Of a DNA stretch of 7,870 nucleotides, positions 5,042 through 7,870 are shown in pieces. Origin of the DNA: Candidatus Aenigmatarchaeota archaeon. GTDB lineage: Archaea; EX4484-52; GLR71. A program made the translations under genes and the position numbers. The DNA is taken from positions 1 to 7,870 of the forward strand of contig JAGLUQ010000034.1 in assembly GCA_023134675.1 (NCBI GenBank), read 5' to 3'. Positions within the stretch are counted from its first letter, which is position 1. Every line of letters starts with the position of its first letter. A model generated the notes under the pieces. It was not told the origin of the DNA. It worked only from the letters and a program-made list of their open reading frames with translations, and made no database searches.

Positions 5042-5114
5042 TCAAGTAACCTAATCACCCCGGAAATTAATCCTTTCATAATTTTCAACCCCCAATAGGG
5101 GATTAGGTACTTGA
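5042..5114. repeat. Strong nested inverted repeat between convergent genes (bidirectional terminator candidate)
   Basis: The outer arms TCAAGTA-a-CCTAAT-ca-CCCC (5042-5061) and GGGGATTAGGTACTTGA (5098-5114) pair over 17 bp with only one single-base and one two-base bulge. Within it GGAAATTA (5062-5069) pairs with TAATTTTC (5079-5086) using one G-T pair. A competing hairpin CCCC-AATA-GGGG (5090-5101) uses the same G run. It lies after both the membrane-protein gene and purM. On the minus strand the stem is followed by TTTGTTTTT, so it may end the purM transcript. Confidence 0.6.
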
Positions 5115-5197
5115 TGTCAGTCTCTTTTAGGAGTATTATAATTGGAATTATGCTTAAAGCTTTAAAAATATTTTGTTTTTGGTAATAGTTATAATTT

Positions 5198-6328
5198 TCA
5201 ATATTCCAACTCTTCACCTTCGCTGAAGAATCCTTTACTCTTTATCCTGATGCCTTTTTCTTCAGTGACTTTTCCTATTATCTGGGCTTCAATGCCGAAC
5301 TCTTGGGCTATCTTTATCGCTTCTTCCGGATCAGGAGTGATTACAACCATGCCCTGGCCCATGTTGAATGCCCTGTATGCTTCATTGTCCGGGATGTTGC
5401 CTTTTTCCTGGCAGTGAAGAAGCGCTTCTCCGGGAGTAAAGGGGCTATCTATATCTACCCCAAATCCTGAGGGCTTCAATACGCGGCCAAGCTTTCCTGG
5501 AAGACCGCCACCTGTTATATGCGAGACGCCGTGTAGTTCTACTCTTGGCTTTCTGTCAAACCCGCCGAACATTGAGCAGACGCATGCGGAGTATATTGTT
5601 GATGGGGTAAGAACCCAGTCGCCAAGCTTTTTTTCTTTGAAATCCACATTGTGCCAGTTATCGCCGTAGGCTGTGCTGAATGTCTTTCTTACGAGGGAGA
5701 GACCGTTTGAGCGGAATCCCGGTTCATATAATCCGACGCAGTAGTCGCCGTTTTCTATTTCTTTACCTGTGAAAAGCCTGTCTTTATTTGCGAACCATAC
5801 AAGTCCTGCACCCCAGTTGCTGTTGAAATCTCCATATCCGTTGACTCTATCGCCAAGCTCTGCAAGCTCGCCGTTGACTACAGCTACATTTGCAGTTTTT
5901 GCAGCATTTATATAGCCTTCTGCAAGCTGGCGTAACTTTTCAATATGGCTTATATCATCTTTTCCAAGCGAGTTCACATCAAGGATTGAACCTATTAATA
6001 CGGGTTCTGCGCCGCGGACGACAGCGTCGTCGCAGACCATGGCAAAAAGGTCATATGCGATTGTTGAGTAGTTGTTCATCCTTTCTGCAATCTCAATCTT
6101 GGTCCCTACACCGTCAAAGCCAAGGTTCATGACTGTGTCTTTGGGCAGGTTGCCAACATTTATGTATCTTATTCCTGAAAAATCGTCAAATCGTACTATG
6201 ACTTCTCCTATCTTTCCTTTCCTGTTATCCCATGTCGCTTTTGATGCGTTGTACAATATCTTTGAAGCATCATCACCAAGCTCTATATTTACGCCGGAAT
6301 CAGCATATGTTATTGTTTTTTCAGCCAT
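5198..6328 (-). CDS. purM: PurM, phosphoribosylformylglycinamidine cyclo-ligase (AIR synthetase), 376 aa
   Basis: PurM closes the imidazole ring: FGAM plus ATP gives AIR, ADP and phosphate, in the fifth step of de novo purine synthesis. The signs are YADSGVNIELGDD at 8-20, the ATP site GFDGVGTK at 70-77, CDDAVVRGAEPVLIGSILDV at 99-118, the conserved NGELAE at 152-157 (usually GGETAE), RSNGLSLVRK at 206-215, LTPSTIYSACV at 240-250, ITGGGLPGKL at 271-280 and FNMGQGM at 321-327. The order and length match the AIR synthetase family, slightly longer than the usual 340-350. The start is nine nt after the purB stop in the same operon, with TGTGATA before it as a weak ribosome site. It ends at TGA just before the inverted repeat. 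The first Gly of GGETAE is Asn here, a mild departure. Identity is confident. Confidence 0.96.
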   Translation of the reverse strand: MAEKTITYADSGVNIELGDDASKILYNASKATWDNRKGKIGEVIVRFDDFSGIRYINVGNLPKDTVMNLGFDGVGTKIEIAERMNNYSTIAYDLFAMVCDDAVVRGAEPVLIGSILDVNSLGKDDISHIEKLRQLAEGYINAAKTANVAVVNGELAELGDRVNGYGDFNSNWGAGLVWFANKDRLFTGKEIENGDYCVGLYEPGFRSNGLSLVRKTFSTAYGDNWHNVDFKEKKLGDWVLTPSTIYSACVCSMFGGFDRKPRVELHGVSHITGGGLPGKLGRVLKPSGFGVDIDSPFTPGEALLHCQEKGNIPDNEAYRAFNMGQGMVVITPDPEEAIKIAQEFGIEAQIIGKVTEEKGIRIKSKGFFSEGEELEY

Positions 6329-6337
6329 ATTATCACA

Positions 6338-7870
6338 TCAATTATTGTTATTATCTGAATATAAGTTGCTTATCTTTTTTATCTGCTCCTCTGCCCGTGC
6401 TATCGCCCTGTCTGCGAGCATATCTGCATCGCCTGTGTTGTTTTCCGGAAGCATACCCTGCTTTATCTCTTCGCATACTTCGGCTGTGATCTTGCCCTGC
6501 TCTTTCAGGCTGTCTATGAAACTGTAGTACATCTTAAGGTCTGGCCTTTGTCCCATGCTTATCTTCTTTAGCAGGTCGTATGCATCAGACATCCCTTCCC
6601 GTTTCAGGACTGTCTGGATGTAGGCGGACGACATTGATATGTTCTCGTTTGCTTCTTTTATCAGGAATCCTGTGTCCGGCTCGTACAGGTCAAGCTCTGA
6701 GATTATCCTCTCGAATGCGATGATGATTTTTGCGAACGGTTCTCCTATTGTTCTTTTTCTTATTGATCTTCTGAGGTCGCCCTGGCGTTTGTATTTTGTC
6801 AGGTTGTGGTATCTGTTGAAATCTACATCTGCGAGATATTCCCAGCCGCCTTCAAGCCGCCATGGATTGGTCTTCTGTGCCATGACAGATGATCCTGATT
6901 CTGATGCTGTGACTTTTTTCCTGAAGACTCCTCTGCTACAGTATTCCCAGAAGTCTTCCGAGAACTTGATTATCACATCATTTATTCTTGTCAAAGTGTC
7001 GAAGAATTCTGAAAATTGTATGTTGAACTCGTCCTGGTCGCACATGTCAAGGAATTTTAGATTTAATGTATTTTCTATGAAGTCTTTGTTGAAAGAGTCC
7101 CAGTCTAAATTGGGATATGCGCCTATTATATCACTGTTGTTGCCTATCGCTCCTCCCAGCTTGCCTGTCATCCTGAGCTTTGATGCGCCGTTCTCTTCAT
7201 GTCTTATGAAAGGCGACATTGCCTGGGTGAGGGCGTCTACATGATTTGCGAAGACTTTTTTCAATGTGGTGTATTCTGCGAACTGGCCGTGCGTCTGGCC
7301 TGAAAATACTGAATCATAGCTTTTTGCGAAAGTGATTAGCCTGTTCTGGAGTTTTAGGAGAAGGGGCAGGTATTCTTTCTCAAAGATGTCTCTTATTATT
7401 GTGGCGTAGACATTTGAGTTGATGTCTGCTGATGTCCGGCCGAAATGGATAGCTTCTTCAATTGAAAGGTTGTGTTTTGAGAGTCTGTAATCTATCCATC
7501 TGACCATGGCGACGACATCATGTTTTGTCTTTCTGTCAAGCAGCTGTATCTGCAGGAAATCTTTCGGCGAGAATTTATAGTAAAGGGAGCGCAGAAGCTT
7601 TTTCTCGTCTTCTGAAAACCTTTTGACTATTATTCTTTTTTTTGTGCCTGAGCTGTTGAGGAATTCAGAAAGTTTTATGGCATATTCGACCTCTACCAAT
7701 ATTCTTCTTCTTGTCCATTCAAATTCTGATATGAGGTTGCTGAGGTTTTTTACATGTCTTTTGTATCTTCCTTCAACCGGTGTTATCGCGTACATCTCGG
7801 AGAATTTTTCCGGAGATACCTCTATATTCTCCAGATCTTCGGCTGAGACTCCTATTCTTTCAAGCGATGT
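6338..7870 (-). CDS. purB: PurB, adenylosuccinate lyase (5' end probably beyond the right edge)
   Basis: PurB removes fumarate twice in purine synthesis: SAICAR to AICAR and adenylosuccinate to AMP. Counting from ATG 7795 the landmarks are ITPVEGRYKRH (4-14), the fumarase-fold helix RTSADINSNVY (120-130), SGQTHGQFAEYTTLKK (165-180) with the conserved His169, GKLGGAIGN (211-219) with AYPNLDW, and the signature loop SGSSVMAQKTNP (300-311), which carries the active-site serine region. This is the E. coli-type PurB, with the PVDGRY-like start. The signature differs from the usual GSSTMPHKVNP. From ATG 7795 the protein has 485 aa, already long for the family. The same frame stays open through 7870 for 25 more codons of coding-like sequence with no start, while both other frames stop early. 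The true start may therefore lie outside the window; ATG 7795 is the alternative. Confidence 0.93.
   Translation of the reverse strand, partial: TSLERIGVSAEDLENIEVSPEKFSEMYAITPVEGRYKRHVKNLSNLISEFEWTRRRILVEVEYAIKLSEFLNSSGTKKRIIVKRFSEDEKKLLRSLYYKFSPKDFLQIQLLDRKTKHDVVAMVRWIDYRLSKHNLSIEEAIHFGRTSADINSNVYATIIRDIFEKEYLPLLLKLQNRLITFAKSYDSVFSGQTHGQFAEYTTLKKVFANHVDALTQAMSPFIRHEENGASKLRMTGKLGGAIGNNSDIIGAYPNLDWDSFNKDFIENTLNLKFLDMCDQDEFNIQFSEFFDTLTRINDVIIKFSEDFWEYCSRGVFRKKVTASESGSSVMAQKTNPWRLEGGWEYLADVDFNRYHNLTKYKRQGDLRRSIRKRTIGEPFAKIIIAFERIISELDLYEPDTGFLIKEANENISMSSAYIQTVLKREGMSDAYDLLKKISMGQRPDLKMYYSFIDSLKEQGKITAEVCEEIKQGMLPENNTGDADMLADRAIARAEEQIKKISNLYSDNNNN

Noticed and set aside
5040..5061. A GTTCAAGT string resembling a tRNA T-loop
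   Set aside because: There is no acceptor stem, D-arm or anticodon arm around it; the string belongs to the large inverted repeat.
5005..5217. A 70-codon minus-strand frame after purM
   Set aside because: It begins inside the end of purM, runs through the A/T-rich gap and the strong inverted repeat, has no ribosome site or promoter of its own and has no recognisable domain. The hairpin explains the sequence better, although a small peptide is not fully excluded.
5890..7244. Several plus-strand frames of 80 to 201 codons
   Set aside because: They are antisense to purM and purB, whose motifs are clear, and show Ser/Leu-rich shadow composition with no ribosome sites.

Overview
The window reads as chromosomal DNA of an archaeon. 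Most genes have an A/T-rich TATA element centred about 25 nt upstream of the start codon, which leaves almost no leader. Where a leader exists, the ribosome site is GGTGA or GAGGTG, the complement of an archaeal 16S 3' end. I cannot name the lineage. A small-genome or DPANN-type archaeon that keeps purine synthesis and UvrC is possible, but that is inference.

Layout. 1-914 (minus) is the N-terminal 304 codons of UvrC, the GIY-YIG nucleotide-excision repair nuclease. 915-1058 is a divergent promoter region. 1059-1493 (plus) is a tight run of three very small genes, one a 25-codon GTG-start frame and one a 42-codon frame. 1495-2265 and 2328-3434 (minus) are two unrecognised soluble proteins, the first with a probable winged-helix start. 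3549-3818 (minus) is a winged-helix protein. 3874-4530 (minus, TTG start) is a coiled-coil plus Rossmann-like protein whose motif recalls nucleoside deoxyribosyltransferase/TIR-like folds. 4715-5008 (plus) is a two-helix membrane protein with a leaderless promoter. 5009-5197 carries a strong two-state inverted repeat between convergent genes. 5198-6328 and 6338-7870 (both minus) are purM and purB, 9 nt apart and transcribed purB first.

The middle block looks like an accessory island between housekeeping genes. Hand counts of single 60-base rows give 10/60 G+C at 3661-3720 and 14/60 at 4321-4380, against 31/60 at 6661-6720 inside purB. A small DNA-binding protein, a possible nucleotide-processing protein and a small membrane protein lie together with several perfect palindromes over their promoters. 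This could be a small regulated stress or defence module, but no function is proven by the sequence. The purB-purM pair supplies two steps of de novo purine synthesis (SAICAR to AICAR, FGAM to AIR), and PurB also makes AMP.

No tRNA, rRNA, CRISPR array or recognisable transposase was seen. No stretch over 300 bases lacks a gene. The longest gaps are 5009-5197, 4531-4714 and 915-1058.
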